64,000 bases of DNA from Marisa cornuarietis (lineage: Eukaryota; Mollusca; Gastropoda; Architaenioglossa; Ampullariidae): positions 10,358,501 to 10,422,500 of the forward strand of contig SMMW01000622.1 of assembly GCA_004794655.1 (NCBI GenBank), read 5' to 3'. Under the pieces are notes generated by a model. It did no database searches, was not told where the DNA came from, and was given only the letters and a program-made list of their open reading frames with translations. Both the position numbers and the translations under genes were made by a program. Below are positions 38,130 to 50,552 of this stretch, one piece after another (position 1 is the stretch's first letter; each line of letters begins with the position of its first letter).

Positions 38130-39449
38130 GTGCAGCTACGCTACCTTCTGACGAGTGACCAGGGATCAACACGTCCTGAACGGGCAATGGTGACTAGCTA
38201 ACTCAGCCAGCGGACAGGTAATCAAACTGCAGAACTTCCTACATGAGTAACGTGTGCTGTAGTCAACGTTAACCGACAGAAGTACCCAGAGCTCGGCGAC
38301 CCATAGAACCTGTCTATGACGATGGGAAAATGATTAGGATACTTCCCCTTTGCTGAAACGAAGAGAGAAGAGATAATTGCAACTCACCCACAAACTTCAC
38401 GCTGGCTCACCGCTTCCTTCACAGGTCCACCACCCGGCGAAGCACACGAAGTCGTAAGCGCAGGTAGACTGCACAGGTGTGGTGACAGCACTCCACGCAA
38501 GTGTCGGGCACCACCACCCGAGTAAAGTCGTACCACCTCACCACACGCTCGCCGCTCCACAGAAAGCAGAGAGACTGGGGACAGGCCCGCATTTTTCTTG
38601 TTCTCTCGCTCTGGTCGTTTCCGAGAAAGCTTGCCCACTTGGAAACTGAAACAGCTCAAACAGGAACTCAAGGTAGACAACCATGCACCACGCGATGCGT
38701 GAATGGCTGTCGGCATTTATGTTTCCTTCTTCTCTTTTTTCTCTGCGGGCTTGTTCAGACGTGTCCTCTGTTTGGCTACAGCGACCCCCACAAAATGGCG
38801 ATAGAGTAGACGGGAAAAGTATGGTGCGGTGTTGTAATGATTACCTAGTAAGAATGCTTCTGCGGAAGTCGTTGCGGAGCTATGTGGTCCATGATAAGAG
38901 CAGAGAGAACTAACGTCACATCAACGGTAGATGACACATCGATTATAACCGCCACATCACCAACAGTGAGCGGTATGCTATTGTCTTTCTCCTCCCTTCT
39001 CGGATCGTTGGCAACAGAGGGGACACACTGGCTGGTTATTCGTAATGTGATCCCAAATTGTGCCGGGTTATGTTATAGGTGCTACGAGCGCAGCTAGAAA
39101 ACACACACACACACGCGCACACACACACACACGTAGGACTACACACGTTCACACACAGATACATAAATGCAAGCAGGCATACAGGCAGACACAGAGAGCA
39201 GGCTAGATGGGTGGTCCAGATTAAAAAAATTATTATGCAAGTACGCACAGACAAATGTGCAACCGCTTGCACACTGCTAATAAGGCTAGCGTCGGACATC
39301 CGCCTCGCCAAGGGAGGCTACTCACACCCTTTACAGGCTGGTTCCGCATGGCTGTGCACCCTCCCGCGCGAGCGCGCGTGTATGTGTGTGCAGATTGTAA
39401 ACAGGCGGGTCCCACGTCAATGAAAACCAGTCCCCACCCCAACATAAAA

Positions 39450-39487
<38 letters not shown>

Positions 39488-41690
39488 CTGCGCGTTATTC
39501 TTGCATCCGCATAGCTACCCACGCCGAGCCGAGTGAACAGAAGAGTCGAGCGTGCCGATAATGATGGAAGGGGTACTGGTACCCTGTCCTCCACCCCTTC
39601 CCTACCACCACCGCTCTTGCAATGTCAACACCATTGTCCTGCTGCACAACAGATGCACTTCACTGCGTCAAATCACCATGGCTGCCGTCTTTTTATTATT
39701 ATTATTATTTGAGAGTCACGAAGGTCGACCAGCGGCTGCCAGAAGTCGAACACGTCCTGAAGGTTCTGTTCAAACACTATACACACACCACGGAGCCTCC
39801 GCTGCTGTTGAATAATAAAGTTTGCAAACAGCTGATCAGAGACTTAGTTTTCATCTTCTCTTCATTGTTCTCTGTGAATATTTCTGTCCCATGTGGTGTT
39901 GCTAAAGATAAACATGTTCGATAAACTCCGGTCCTCTTGTAGTCTAGTCACCGGTTGCCACACAGCGAAGTGAGACTGTGGCGGGGAGACGGCGCTCTTC
40001 ACCAACGTCCTTTTTTTTCTTATTTTTCGCTGAAGGGGTTCTCCGGATTGATAGATCGAGCTTGCGATAAACGACTGGCGATGTATGTGCACACAAGAAA
40101 TCGCATGAAACAGGTTTTCCCGGGCGATTTGACAAACGTGCTGGGCAAGAGGCGTTTCGTGTTCCTTGTGTCGCACGCTGCGATTGGAGAGTTGAAGTTA
40201 AAATTAAGTTTCATAGATAAGCTGGGGACTGGAGTGGCCCACCAGGAAATATGTAAGAATAGTATATGTTCTAAGGGGAAGGACTGCCGTAGACTTTTTT
40301 TTTTTTTTTTTTGGTGGGGGAATTTGTGTCTACGTGACCGCTTGCTCCTCAGCCATCAAAAGATGTTTCCGTTTATTAAAACCTAACGATCCATGCAAGA
40401 TTGTTTTTTTTTAATACTTAATTTTCTGTCAGTGAAATTTATCGTTGTTTGACAGTCCTACAACTGCCAAAGAAAATTTGCTTTGCAAATATCTTGCCAG
40501 TTCCAGAAAGTCGTAGTATTTCTTATTCTGGAAAGAAAATTTGAAAGTTTTTTTTGTGTGTGTAAATCTGCGAAGGTCAAGGCGGTAGAAATGCTCATGT
40601 TTCTGGTCACAGCATCTGATTCCTTAAGTTGGACGCCATCTAGCCTCCTTTTAAGATTCCTTCATCAGCATTTTACCTTTTGTACTATCTAAATTGAATA
40701 GTCATGCCCACAACATATACGAGCCGCAGTCAACTAGCGGGCTATTTTTATACACAAGCGTTACACTGGGGTAGTTATTTTAACCACCTTGCATTTCCAC
40801 TTCATTATGACATCGTAAAATCAAGTCACAGTTGATGACTCGCTACCTTATTGATTGCATGAGCTGTACAGTGTCCCCTGCAATGACATATTCTTTAATT
40901 AAACATTGTGACTTACGTCGATGGGGTTGATAGTCAGGGACAACTGAGCTGAAAGACATTCGGAAAATAATCAACTGTCACGTCTGGTTACCTCGTTACT
41001 TCGGCTTGCACATAGCAGAAGTGGGTGGGAAGGAATGAGGGGGGGGGGTTCTTAACGGAACTGTCGACTGTGTGATTTCCTTTGGCAAGTATTTTTTACT
41101 AGATATTCATATACAAAATTTTCCAAACAAAGGTTACATATTTGACAGTGTCGTGTGCCTGGTTAAAAATAAGCTCCTTGCACCACAAGAGGTGAGAGAA
41201 CGTGACGATAACTTGACTTCCCCCCCATACCATCCAGTAAAACGTGACCCCATTTACCAGAAAAAGGGTGTGGAATCAAAAGCGCAGCAGGACCTAGGAA
41301 AAAGGGATCAAGTGTTCAAGGTTGTTATGTTTGTTTTGTTCAAAAAGAAATAAAGATTCAAACTCGAAGGGAGAGTGGCAGGGCGGGGGTCACAGATGGG
41401 CAGAGAGACAGAGACATTCACTGAAAGACAGAGACACAGAGACAGAGCAAGAGGAGACGAGAGAATATGAGGACAACTATAGGGTCACGCTTTCTTTGAT
41501 GGCGTATACACACAAAAGAGCAGAACTAAACCGTATCATCAGATTTACTTACACGACTTACACAATTGCAATGTTTTTAGCTTAAAACGCATCTGGTAAA
41601 CTCCTTATATAGTCTTATATTGAAGTATTCTATCCTTTAAAATTTATAGGATATTATTATTAATTTTCCTATTTCTTCCTTTCTTAAAGT
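38130..41690. other. Intergenic, no gene recognised; locally GC-richer
   Basis: 38.38-40.2 kb is GC-richer and has more CpG than its surroundings. Several overlapping short frames here (for example 38501-38809 on plus and 39862-40176 on minus) show no recognised domain. CA runs lie at 39101-39133 and 39453-39486, and a poly(T) run near 40297-40312. It could hold an untranslated first exon, but nothing proves it. Confidence 0.45.
39453..39486. repeat. CA microsatellite
   Basis: About 17 CA units. Confidence 0.95.
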
Positions 41691-41698
41691 CAATTCTG

Positions 41699-41857
41699 GA
41701 CGGTCCGGTGGCGCAACGGTTAGTACCTGCCCCCAGTGCAGCGAGGGTTAGTTGTCCTGGGTACAGATCCCGTCTCGGACACCCTGTTCTTTCCCCGCAT
41801 AGTTGGCCGGTTGCTTGGCCGTGATGTAGCCTTAGTTGCTGGCTCGGCGTAAAATAG
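41699..41857 (+). mobile_element. SINE family 1, copy 3
   Basis: GGTGGCGCAACGGTTAGTAC at the start, CCTGGGTACAGATCCCG as B-box region, TAGCCTTAGTTGCTGGCTCG then GCGTAAAAT at the end. The central part is slightly shorter than in the intronic PARN copies. Confidence 0.75.
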
Positions 41858-41899
41858 AGGCAAAATGTCCCCTATACTTTTTACACTATTTTCTACAAA

Positions 41900-42340
41900 A
41901 ATAATATCAGGTTGCCTAAAACTCAATACTCCCTATTTAAGATGAGCCTGAAACAGCTTTCCTTCACACCTCCAACAAACGAAATTCAGTCTATACCCGT
42001 TCATAGCAGGACTTCTAAAACATATATATATATATATAGTTCAAAACCTTTGATTTCTTGCATAGACCCTACATTCAACATAAACACCCATTATTAACAA
42101 TGAAAAAACTGCACATGAATAATATGTTACTTATTCGCTTGTAACAATTTCCTGTCGAATTAGACAACCCCGATCTTTGTACATATTGTTATTTTCCCTC
42201 TTTACTACCTTTGTTTTTATAGTTAAGTAGTGTTTCAGTTTCCTTTTCTTAGATCGAGGATTAGATGTGAAAAGTATAACTGCTTATTCTGTTACCCTCG
42301 TAAATAAAGATTTGCCATTTGTCATTTGTCATAAAACATT
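41900..42340 (+). repeat. Possible retroposon 3' end
   Basis: AT-rich stretch ending in CCTCGTAAATAAAGATTTGC and tandem CATTTGT words, the layout of a LINE 3' UTR with a simple-repeat tail. No reverse-transcriptase motif was seen, so the class is open. Confidence 0.3.
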
Positions 42341-42358
42341 AACAACCACTCTTCACCC

Positions 42359-42359
<1 letters not shown>

Positions 42360-42436
<77 letters not shown>
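42360..42436. repeat. CA microsatellite, about 38 units
   Basis: Uninterrupted CA run, the longest perfect dinucleotide array in the window. Confidence 0.95.
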
Positions 42437-42438
<2 letters not shown>

Positions 42439-43690
42439 CTTAAAGTCAAGTCATTGCCAGAGGAAAGGGCAAGGAGAGGTGAAAAGCTGAGCTGTTCGAT
42501 TATTTATGGACAATAAATCAGTTTCTGAAATTTTCTAGACCATAGCACACAGTTTTCTTTAGTATCATTGCATTTAGGACACATCAACCTTTCAGGTACA
42601 TAATTTCTGTATCTGTAAGAAAGAATGGCAAGTTTATCAACTGGCAGCATAACTGTTCATCAGTATGTAACGAACGTAGGACCACTAAAGATGAAAATGT
42701 AAATGATAGTAAATCAGTTTATACAAGCAAATAGTCGCTCCTCAGACATCTTGGTTTATAACTAAAAAAATCTGGACTATATTCTACTAAAACAAATTTA
42801 CACGATACACTGAGGAAGACAGAGGAAAACAGGGCAAAATGTTACTAAAATAAACTAAATTAACAAAGCAAAAGTGAAAAGAATTTTCTTTTAAGCTTTC
42901 AGTCTTATCTAAAGAATAAAGACACTGAATAAAAATGTAATAAATAATAATAATAATATAATATTATAAAATATAATAAATTTATTTAAAAGAAATAAAG
43001 GGACAAACAGCTTGTCGAAAATTAAAAATCCTCAAGCTGCCAGTTGATTTCTCATAGCTCTTCTAATAAATTTTATTGTCAGTTTTCGACCTATCACTTC
43101 ATTTCAGTCATGCTTCGTCATGTACGAATTCAGTGTAACAAAATAAACAATTGTGCTCTGCTCTCTAGGGTGACAGATGCTCGGGAACAGACTTTCAAAT
43201 GAAGAGGGAGACAAAGATTGCTTTCAATCGCGCTCTCTTTTTCTCTTGTTATTTCTCTTTCTCAATCTGCATGAAATAGCAAATACTAGCAAGTTTATTG
43301 TTAATAATGTTGCAAATTACATCTATGAGGCATTCGAAGTGCAACATTTAATTAATAGTTGACTATTTAATTCATCATACTGCTTGTGTAGCTTATGTTC
43401 TATTGCATTGTTTTGTATTGTACTGTGTACTGTTTGGATTCCCCTTTAAATGGCCCGAAGGTCTCTTCAATAAATCACTCAAGTATTCTCTTTCTCAATC
43501 ACACACTCTCTCGGTCATCGGCACTGTCTCAAATTCCACGTTTATTAACATCTTAGAAATAATTATGCTCCGAGGCAACGTTCACCAGCGTATACCATGA
43601 TCGACTCTAAATGAAACTTTCTGCCCAAATGGATGAGAGGATCAGACGAACGGTGGAGTTTTGCGCAATTATCAATAACCTACCGCTACT

Positions 43691-43698
43691 CGCACGCA

Positions 43699-43730
<32 letters not shown>

Positions 43731-43739
43731 CACACACAC
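43691..43739. repeat. CGCA then CA microsatellite
   Basis: About six CGCA units followed by about 11 CA units. Confidence 0.9.
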
Positions 43740-44233
43740 CACTCTGCTTATTTGTAAGATAAGACTGTATGACTAAGATTTCTTTGACAATATAAATAGA
43801 TGTAGAAATAATGTAAATGAACATTACAAAATTTATCTCTCAAGGCCACGGGGAACCGTATATGCACGCCGTTTGTGTACACGCATAAGCATTCACAAAC
43901 ACATACATTACGCCTGCATACACACCTCTTACACATAGATACATAAGAAAGATATGCATATACATAAAAATATAGATAGATATGTACAAATGCATGCCCA
44001 CAAACATAAGATATATAAATTATAATACACACATACTCCTACATAAAAATACAAAATTCACTTACACATAATATACGCATACATCTATATGTAGATGCAC
44101 AGAATGCACACATTTACATACATATACATGAACATGTATGCACAGATGCACACATGAGGAAAATAATGTACATACATATAAACGTGCATACATATTTCTA
44201 TATGAGTATGAAGATGAAGACGTATTTATCTGT

Positions 44234-44333
44234 AGTTAGTATATGATGTAGAAATTAGTATATGATGTAGAAATTAGTATATGAGGTAACAAGCAGTGTA
44301 TGAGGTAACAGTTAGTAGATGAGGTCACAGTTT
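44234..44333. repeat. Five diverged 19-20 bp tandem units
   Basis: Units of the form GTTAGTATATGATGTAGAAA; the last three change to GAGGTAACA or GAGGTCACA endings, so divergence increases to the right. Confidence 0.6.
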
Positions 44334-46320
44334 TTCAATATCAAAAAATCGTGTACTGTTAAATATATCAGACAGGAAAAAAATTGCAAATTTAAATAAG
44401 TACTATAAGAAACATACGCCAGAGCGCTGCATGAAATATGGACAAACAAGATGAAGAAAGAAAATCACCCATAGGGAGAGAGAAACGCAGGCAAAAGGAC
44501 TGATATACTTAAACCTTAAACTATACAGAGCTTTCTTTATTAAACACTTAAAGGAAGTGGCAGGCTATGTTTTCGGTTTCACCAAATGCTTTGAACTAAA
44601 ACTGAAAGTAGAAAAAGAAGATTCTGAACTTTACAAAGAACTGTAATACAGTCCACACTTGCACATGTGTAGCTAGTACACCCCACACGTTTCTGGGAAA
44701 TGACAAACGATCACCCAACTGCGCTGGGGCTATTCAGAGGAAAGTTGGTTCTCAGAGACAAGCATTCTGAACCCATGCAGATTAAGGAAAAATAGAAGTT
44801 GGCAGCAGAACGAATAAAGTAGTAGAGGGCAGTCACGTGATAAAAAAACTGATTGTATAGGGAAGCACATGCACGCGGGGCTAGAGAACAACCGAGAGCA
44901 CAAGACGCGTGTCACATCGTTCAAGGTGGGAATGGTACTGACCACATACACTCTTCACACCAGACCTGTCCGAGCAAAGGTCATACAGGGAAAAGCTTCT
45001 AGAGATGGTCTTAGGCCTCTGTCTCTTGCAAGGTGTTCCAAAGACAATAGACTCATGAATGATACCTGATTCTTTTCAATTAAAATAGTTTTTAATAAAA
45101 AAAAGTCTCATAGCCTTAGAGGCAGTGACATTACATTAAAACACTTGCAAGATAAATTATTAAATTATTAAATTTACAGAATAAAATACACAATACATAT
45201 ACAAACATTTCGAGTAAAATACAGAATATACATACTTACAAAAATTCTATCCCTGCAGAGAAGAAAGGCTTTCATCCGGCCCACAAATTCTGTTTCTTTT
45301 TAACAACAATCTTAGTGTAGGTTTCTGTCTAAGAACCGACAAATCTTTCATTTTCTTCCCCATTCGTCTGTCTTGCAACTGCTAAAACGTAAGCTTCCTG
45401 CTGTGAACGCCGATTAAAATAAGCAACACAATTAAGTGTTTATAATTTCTCTCCCTTGAAATCGACATTTCACGTTAAGCAGATTCATCTTTAAATTAAT
45501 TAATGCATCTGTAAAGTTCAAAACTAGATATTACAGGCAGGTCCGTTGGCGTAAGAAATAAAGTATAACAATTTCAACTACTGTGTTTCTGCAAGTTTTA
45601 TTTTCGTGTTTGGTGAAAAACTGTGTCCTAAACATAATTAAAAAATTTTTTCTTAAACACTAGACCATCGAGATGCATACGAAAAGGAAGTCACGGATAC
45701 ACATACAAACATATAGAAAAACAAAATACGGATGGACGGAATGAGAAAGACAGTGTGAGAAATACAAAATCGAAAAAAAAACCAGAACACATAGTGAAGC
45801 TAGTAAGTCTAATTTTAATGCATGTGAGTGATGATTAAATATAATATCGCCAGCTATTACCTGAATAAGACACAATTACTGTGATGAGCGCGAAACTGGA
45901 ACAGATGGCAAGGGGGAGTGGTAAGTGGGATAAAATTTATTCCCTAAACGACTTAGCACCACATACAAAATGAATACACCAAACAATGAACATTCATACA
46001 AGACCACCTCGTTGTACGAACCCCTTGCCGCCATGCACATATGTAGGAAAATGAAGTGTAACTACCGGCAGGTTGATATCGTCTCTTTTTACACCAATTT
46101 CTGTGTTCACACTACCATACCTACCAAGGAAATTGTTATATTTCCAAATAATTAACCCTGGGTGAGGAAGGAAGTCAAATCTGCGTTGAGTAATAAGAAA
46201 CGTATAGTCTGTACCGGTACTGCACATGACTTTAAAAAAAAAACTAACGAATAGGAAGGTGTGGAGTGCTATTAGGGAGGAAAAGAAAATTTACAAGGAA
46301 AAAGTTGAGCTGCAGTTCAT

Positions 46321-46576
46321 GGGCCAGTTGCACAACATGTTTCTAAACCTTAAAACTGTTCTTAAGAAGCAAAATCTCTTCTCTGCCATTTAGATGCATT
46401 ACACAAGAACATACAACAAATTGTACTGACAGGACGGAAAGTCAGACTTAAACAACTTTATCTTACTTAAAGCAGTTTTAGTTTTAAAACGTGTGGTGTG
46501 CACTTATAACTGACTATCTAAAAAGATTTAAGGCCTAAAAGTGTTTAAAATTAGAAATGTGTTGTGCAACTGGCCC
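46321..46576. mobile_element. Inverted-repeat element (MITE) family C
   Basis: The left end GGGCCAGTTGCACAACA is perfectly complementary to TGTTGTGCAACTGGCCC at the right end. The inverted match continues through TTTCTAA with mismatches. 256 bp, no coding capacity. Target duplication unclear. Confidence 0.75.
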
Positions 46577-46609
46577 CTGGACTACACAGCATGGTCTGAA
46601 GACTCTGTC

Positions 46610-46870
46610 CTCTATTGGGGAAGCGGATAACCCAGTGGTTAGAGCGCTGGCGTTCGAACTGAGAGGCGCGATGGTTCGATACCCGAGTAGCGCACCCAGT
46701 CGACCCAGCTGGCGGGACTGGGTACCTGACTCCATAGAGGGTTTGGGAAAGATAAGGCAGTGAGGGAAAGGAGATGGGCACCTCATATACAGCTGGTCCC
46801 GAGAAAAATGAGGTCTCACCACAACCCCCGACCCCCTCCCAACGACCTGAAAAGGTTAGGGGACGACCTT
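46610..46870 (+). mobile_element. SINE family 2 (tRNA-derived), copy 1
   Basis: The head looks like a tRNA: GCGGATAACCCAGTGGTTAG and AGCGCTGG, with an exact B box GGTTCGATACC at 46673-46683. The body carries GGAGATGGGCACCTC, GAGAAAAATGAGGTCTCACC and a C-rich end. The same body segments occur at 52.2 and 60.15 kb. Confidence 0.75.
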
Positions 46871-47884
46871 CATCTCCCCACCCCCCATCTGTTAATCGCT
46901 TTTAAAAAACTGTGCAACTTGTAGTCAATGATCGTGATCTTCCCAACGTGTTTAGTTTTTTTTTTTAAGCCCGCTTTGGGAAACATGACTTCTCTCACAA
47001 TGTTACCACTAAAACAGGTTGGTGATTGCTCAGTCCTCTGTCACAGATCTGTTGAGGCAAGTTAATGTTAACAATTTTTCCAGTCCAGACGGTATGTGTG
47101 GACGCACCCTCTATTATTGCGCCGAACAACTTAGTGGAGTTTTACCTTCTGTTCCAGCTGTCTGTAGATTCTGGCCACATATTCGACATTTGGAAACTTT
47201 CGCACATTGTGCCTGTCCCCCAAAACCGTCAACCTGACCAGTCACTTACGTCACTTAGCATGGAAATACTTGAAACAAATTGTCAGGAGCGAGGTTGTGT
47301 CTGCTGTAGATCGTACCATGACCCGCTGCAGTTTGTCAGCAGAGTGGAAGAGGTGTAGATGATGCTAAGCTGTTTATGTTGAACACTGTACAAACCTCTG
47401 CAGAAACGTAGAGAGCACATACCAGGCTTCTCTTTGCTGATTTATCTTCTGCCTCTAACATCGTGCAACCTCACTAGCTGCCAGTGAATCTAGTCTCAGA
47501 CTTCCATCTATTCCACCGACTAACTTTCTGGATCCTGGATTTTTTTAACAAAAAGGGAGGGGAGAGTTTCTGTTAACGGTCTTCTCTTGGATCCTGTGTC
47601 ATCTGCACAAGTTCCCCTCAAGGCTGCTGCTTGTCCTATACTATATAGTAGCAGTTGTAGAAGCACTACGGACAGAAGATTTCTTATAAAATTTTGCTGA
47701 TGACGCTGTCCTGCTGTCACTTGAGAGAGAAAGAATTTTATTCAGTGTTGCAAACATATGTGTATGTACTCATTTGTATACTGCTAACGCATGAGCACTT
47801 ATAAATCTTACCTGTAATTGCTCTTGTGGATTAATAAAGTTGTATTGTTTTGTAAAAACAAAGGATGATTAATAAAATAAAATA

Positions 47885-48405
47885 TAGATACCATAAAAGG
47901 CTGCTAAATGCATTTAAATTGATTGATGCAAAGGACGAAAACTGTCGTTCATGTGGTAACCAATCGACGGCAAATCCGTGATTATCAATGATAGGCCTGT
48001 TCCTCATAGTCTGCAAAAACGTAACACAGACTGGCTTATATTGCCAAAGTTTTGAGGCGAAGACCTGATATTTTATTTGTTGAATTAATCAAGTCTAAAA
48101 TTCATTCAGTCGACATATCATTTTCAATTCCTGTCGGACCAGTTCCTTTGACAAAATAACAATGTGAAAAGTTGGTGTTTAATTACGTCTAAATTTTCAG
48201 TCAAAATTTATGTACATAGGGTCATAAACAAAGGAAGCCTAGTACTTTTTTCTGTTCTTACACAACAAGAACGATAAAAAGCTGAATGATTAACTGAAGA
48301 TCTGAATCGTCCTCACGTGGAGTCCACTATTGCCCTTTACTTTATAAAATCAAACTAAAAGTGAACGCCCTTTAAAAAAATATAAAGTAACAATTCTCGT
48401 TTATT
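47885..48405. other. Intergenic, nothing recognised
   Basis: AT-rich, short frames only. Its right end leads into the TATA boxes of the candidate secreted-peptide exon. Confidence 0.5.
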
Positions 48406-48410
48406 TTAAA

Positions 48411-48433
48411 TATAAAACAGGAGTGTATAAAAG
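48411..48433 (+). promoter_or_regulatory. Two TATA boxes
   Basis: TATAAAA at 48411-48417 and TATAAAAG at 48426-48433. The first would place a start site near 48441, about 12 nt before the ATG of the candidate exon. The second would place it at or after that ATG. Confidence 0.3.
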
Positions 48434-48452
48434 CGCCGGAATTCGCATTTAG

Positions 48453-48543
48453 ATGTATTTGTCAACATTACTTGCTATACTAGTCACAACTTTCATCAGT
48501 GGGACCTTCGCGCCGCAGTGTCGCGCGGTTCTGTTCAAGAGAG
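48453..48543 (+). CDS. Candidate first exon of a secreted peptide or protein
   Basis: An ATG opens 30 codons plus one base, ending in a GTAAGC splice donor at 48544. The first 20 residues (MYLSTLLAILVTTFISGTFA) have the shape of a signal peptide with a likely cut after TFA, followed by PQCRAVLFKR with one Cys and a Lys-Arg pair. TATA-like boxes lie just upstream. No downstream exon was found and I recognise no family. A 91-bp frame of this kind can arise by chance, so this is a hypothesis. Confidence 0.25.
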
Positions 48544-48751
48544 GTAAGCAGAGAGCGACCAAAGGTTCGGTTTGACAGTTACCTCCCTTTTTCCTTGCAT
48601 TGTATTTTCATTTTCTTTTCCTTCTTTTTGTTTCTGTTCATTTCTGTCTTTCATTTTCTCTTCACTGCTTTGATGTAGGTGTCCTTTGTACAGAAGTCTG
48701 TGTGTTTTCTAGTTGGTCTACCACCATTTCTTTTCCCAAATAATGCTTTAT

Positions 48752-48832
48752 TTAATCATAATAAAAAAAGTTTATTCATACAGCGCCATTTCCCAACTTT
48801 ATGGGCAAGCTCGTGGCGCTTTACTCATCATT
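48752..48832 (-). repeat. L2-like tail repeat, copy 5
   Basis: The reverse strand reads GTAAAGCGCCACGAGCTTGC, then ATGGCGCTGTATGAATAAAC and an ATT-type end. More diverged than the copies at 9.9 and 36.2 kb. Confidence 0.6.
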
Positions 48833-49213
48833 GTGACAGGAAGAAATTGTAAAAACCAACCAGAACAAAAGGAAAGGAAAATGAGCCAAGAGTGAAAGGG
48901 GGAAAAACGTGTGGTGCTGTCTGGTTAACAACTCACCAAACACAACACTCTTTTATCTATGTCTCTCAAATAATAATAAATGCATAAATCTCACTTAATT
49001 ACAAGTACATTACGGGGAAATCCTGTAGATTTTCTTGCAGACAGAAAAGAAATGGAGGACCAGACTTAAACATGCAGCTTGGTTTCACTTTCTCACGGTC
49101 AAAAATTAACAGTCTGATCTGCAGTCAGGCGGGAGGGGGGGGTTGTAACCAAGAAGAGAATCATATCTAAAGGTGGGGGAGATGGAGGAAAAGAAGGTGA
49201 AGAAAGAAGATGA

Positions 49214-49214
<1 letters not shown>

Positions 49215-49281
<67 letters not shown>
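49215..49281. repeat. TG microsatellite, about 33 units
   Basis: Uninterrupted TG run. Confidence 0.95.
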
Positions 49282-49284
<3 letters not shown>

Positions 49285-50430
49285 GAGTTTTTTCAGCTTC
49301 TTACTTTTATGTGAGCTATGGTATTTGTATTGCTATAATATACTGTGACATGAAATTGAAAAAAACAAGAATGAACAGATCAAGTAAACTCAGGATACGT
49401 CGGCTGTGGACAGGTTTTTGTTTTTTTTTGTTTTGTTTTTTTGCTGCCCCCATTCATCAACCAGCTTTGCCTCACTGCTGTAGGTGCATCTTGCTGTCGC
49501 CATCCATAAAACGAGAAACTTGACAAAAGGCTGTTTATTAACGGAAGAGTTAAAGACGCTTGTCACGATCACGAAAAAAAGAGTACAGCACAATCACAAC
49601 GACCACAGTAGGTCAAACCATGGACTCCAAAATCAAAAATAAACTCAGAAAAATGTAAAACATCCTGAGAAATCAAGAGAGCCACTCCCTTCAAGGCAAA
49701 AAACAAATTCTCATGTTTCTCATGTCATGGATGATTGATGAAAATAGGTTTGCCAGTAAAGTCTAGGCTAAATCTAGTAATATGTTCGGAGATCACATGG
49801 TAATTAATTCTTACCTCCAGAGGCACCTGAATCCGTAACTGTCTCGGGGTACTGACATCGACCACCATTAGCTCTTATTTAAAAAAAAAAAAAGCTTTAA
49901 GACGACACCACACTGTGTTCTTCACACAATAGTTTAGACAACAGGAAAAGCCGCACATTGTTTTTCGTAAAGTGCTGCAACCTCCAGACAGAGGTTCGTC
50001 GTAAGGAAGTAAACTCAGTACAAAACCTCAATGCTTTTATGATGAAGTATATCAGAAATATTTATTAGCGGTCGTGCTAACCTCTTGCTAAATGAAACTA
50101 TTCTATTTCCATATTCCTGAAACAGTCTTCCACAAAGAATACATTTCGTTTGTCGATCGGCTCTTCACCGTTCACAGTCGTCTCTTTCCCAAATGATGTT
50201 CTCGTTTGTATTTGAAGACTGCACTTCACACAATCCCTCGGAAAAAATAATAAAAACTTCGTTTTAATGACGTTGTAATATTTCTTTATTTATAGAGTAC
50301 CTTGTCATCACCAAGGGTGGCAGCTCGTCGATACATCAAAGGCCTCTTACAAATTCATTCATCATAAAAAAACTGAAGTCCAAGAGTCTGTTACAAGCGA
50401 ATAAAGTACATGTTTGTTGACGATTTAGTC
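49285..50430. other. Intergenic, no gene recognised
   Basis: Short frames only. No motif or repeat family identified. Confidence 0.5.
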
Positions 50431-50436
50431 TATGTA

Positions 50437-50552
50437 TGATTTATGTAAAGCGCTCTGAGCAAATTTTTGGAAAGGCGTTATATAGAGAATCATTATTATT
50501 GTTGTTGTTATATTATTATTATTTTTATTATTATTATTATTATTATTATAAG
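50437..50552 (+). repeat. L2-like tail repeat, copy 6
   Basis: GTAAAGCGCTCTGAGC, GGAAAGGCGTTATATAGAG, then a long ATT/TTG run. Same family as at 9.9, 28.1, 36.2, 37.9 and 48.8 kb. Confidence 0.7.

Larger units (their letters stand above)
42440..45960. other. Intergenic, no gene recognised
   Basis: AT-rich with only short frames. A (CGCA)n/(CA)n run lies at 43691-43739 and a field of TACATA/CACA words at 43.86-44.17 kb. Diverged 19-20 bp tandem units with GTATATGATGTAGAAATTA lie around 44234-44333. Confidence 0.5.
45960..47880 (+). pseudogene. CR1-like LINE relic (reverse transcriptase), with MITE and SINE inside
   Basis: Fragmented frames in the order expected for a CR1-type non-LTR element: CVHTTIPTKEIVIFPNN then PWVRKEV near 45.97-46.2 kb; SVDSGHIFDIWKLSHIVPVP and LDPLQF at 47.1-47.35 kb; the palm motif FADD at 47693-47704 followed by AVLLSLE; then a 3' end with TTGTGGATTAATAAAGTTG. 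Stops and frameshifts separate all pieces, so it is dead. An inverted-repeat element (46321-46576) and a SINE (46610-46870) lie between the 5' and RT parts and probably inserted later. Clade assignment is from memory of motif style. Confidence 0.7.

Noticed and set aside
42361..43739. CA arrays considered as a possible CRISPR-like or satellite structure
   Set aside because: Simple microsatellites with no spacers. No repeat-spacer pattern exists anywhere in the window.
46618..46690. Considered as a functional tRNA gene because of the tRNA-like head and exact B box
   Set aside because: It does not fold into a complete cloverleaf by eye, and it is joined to a body shared with other SINE copies.
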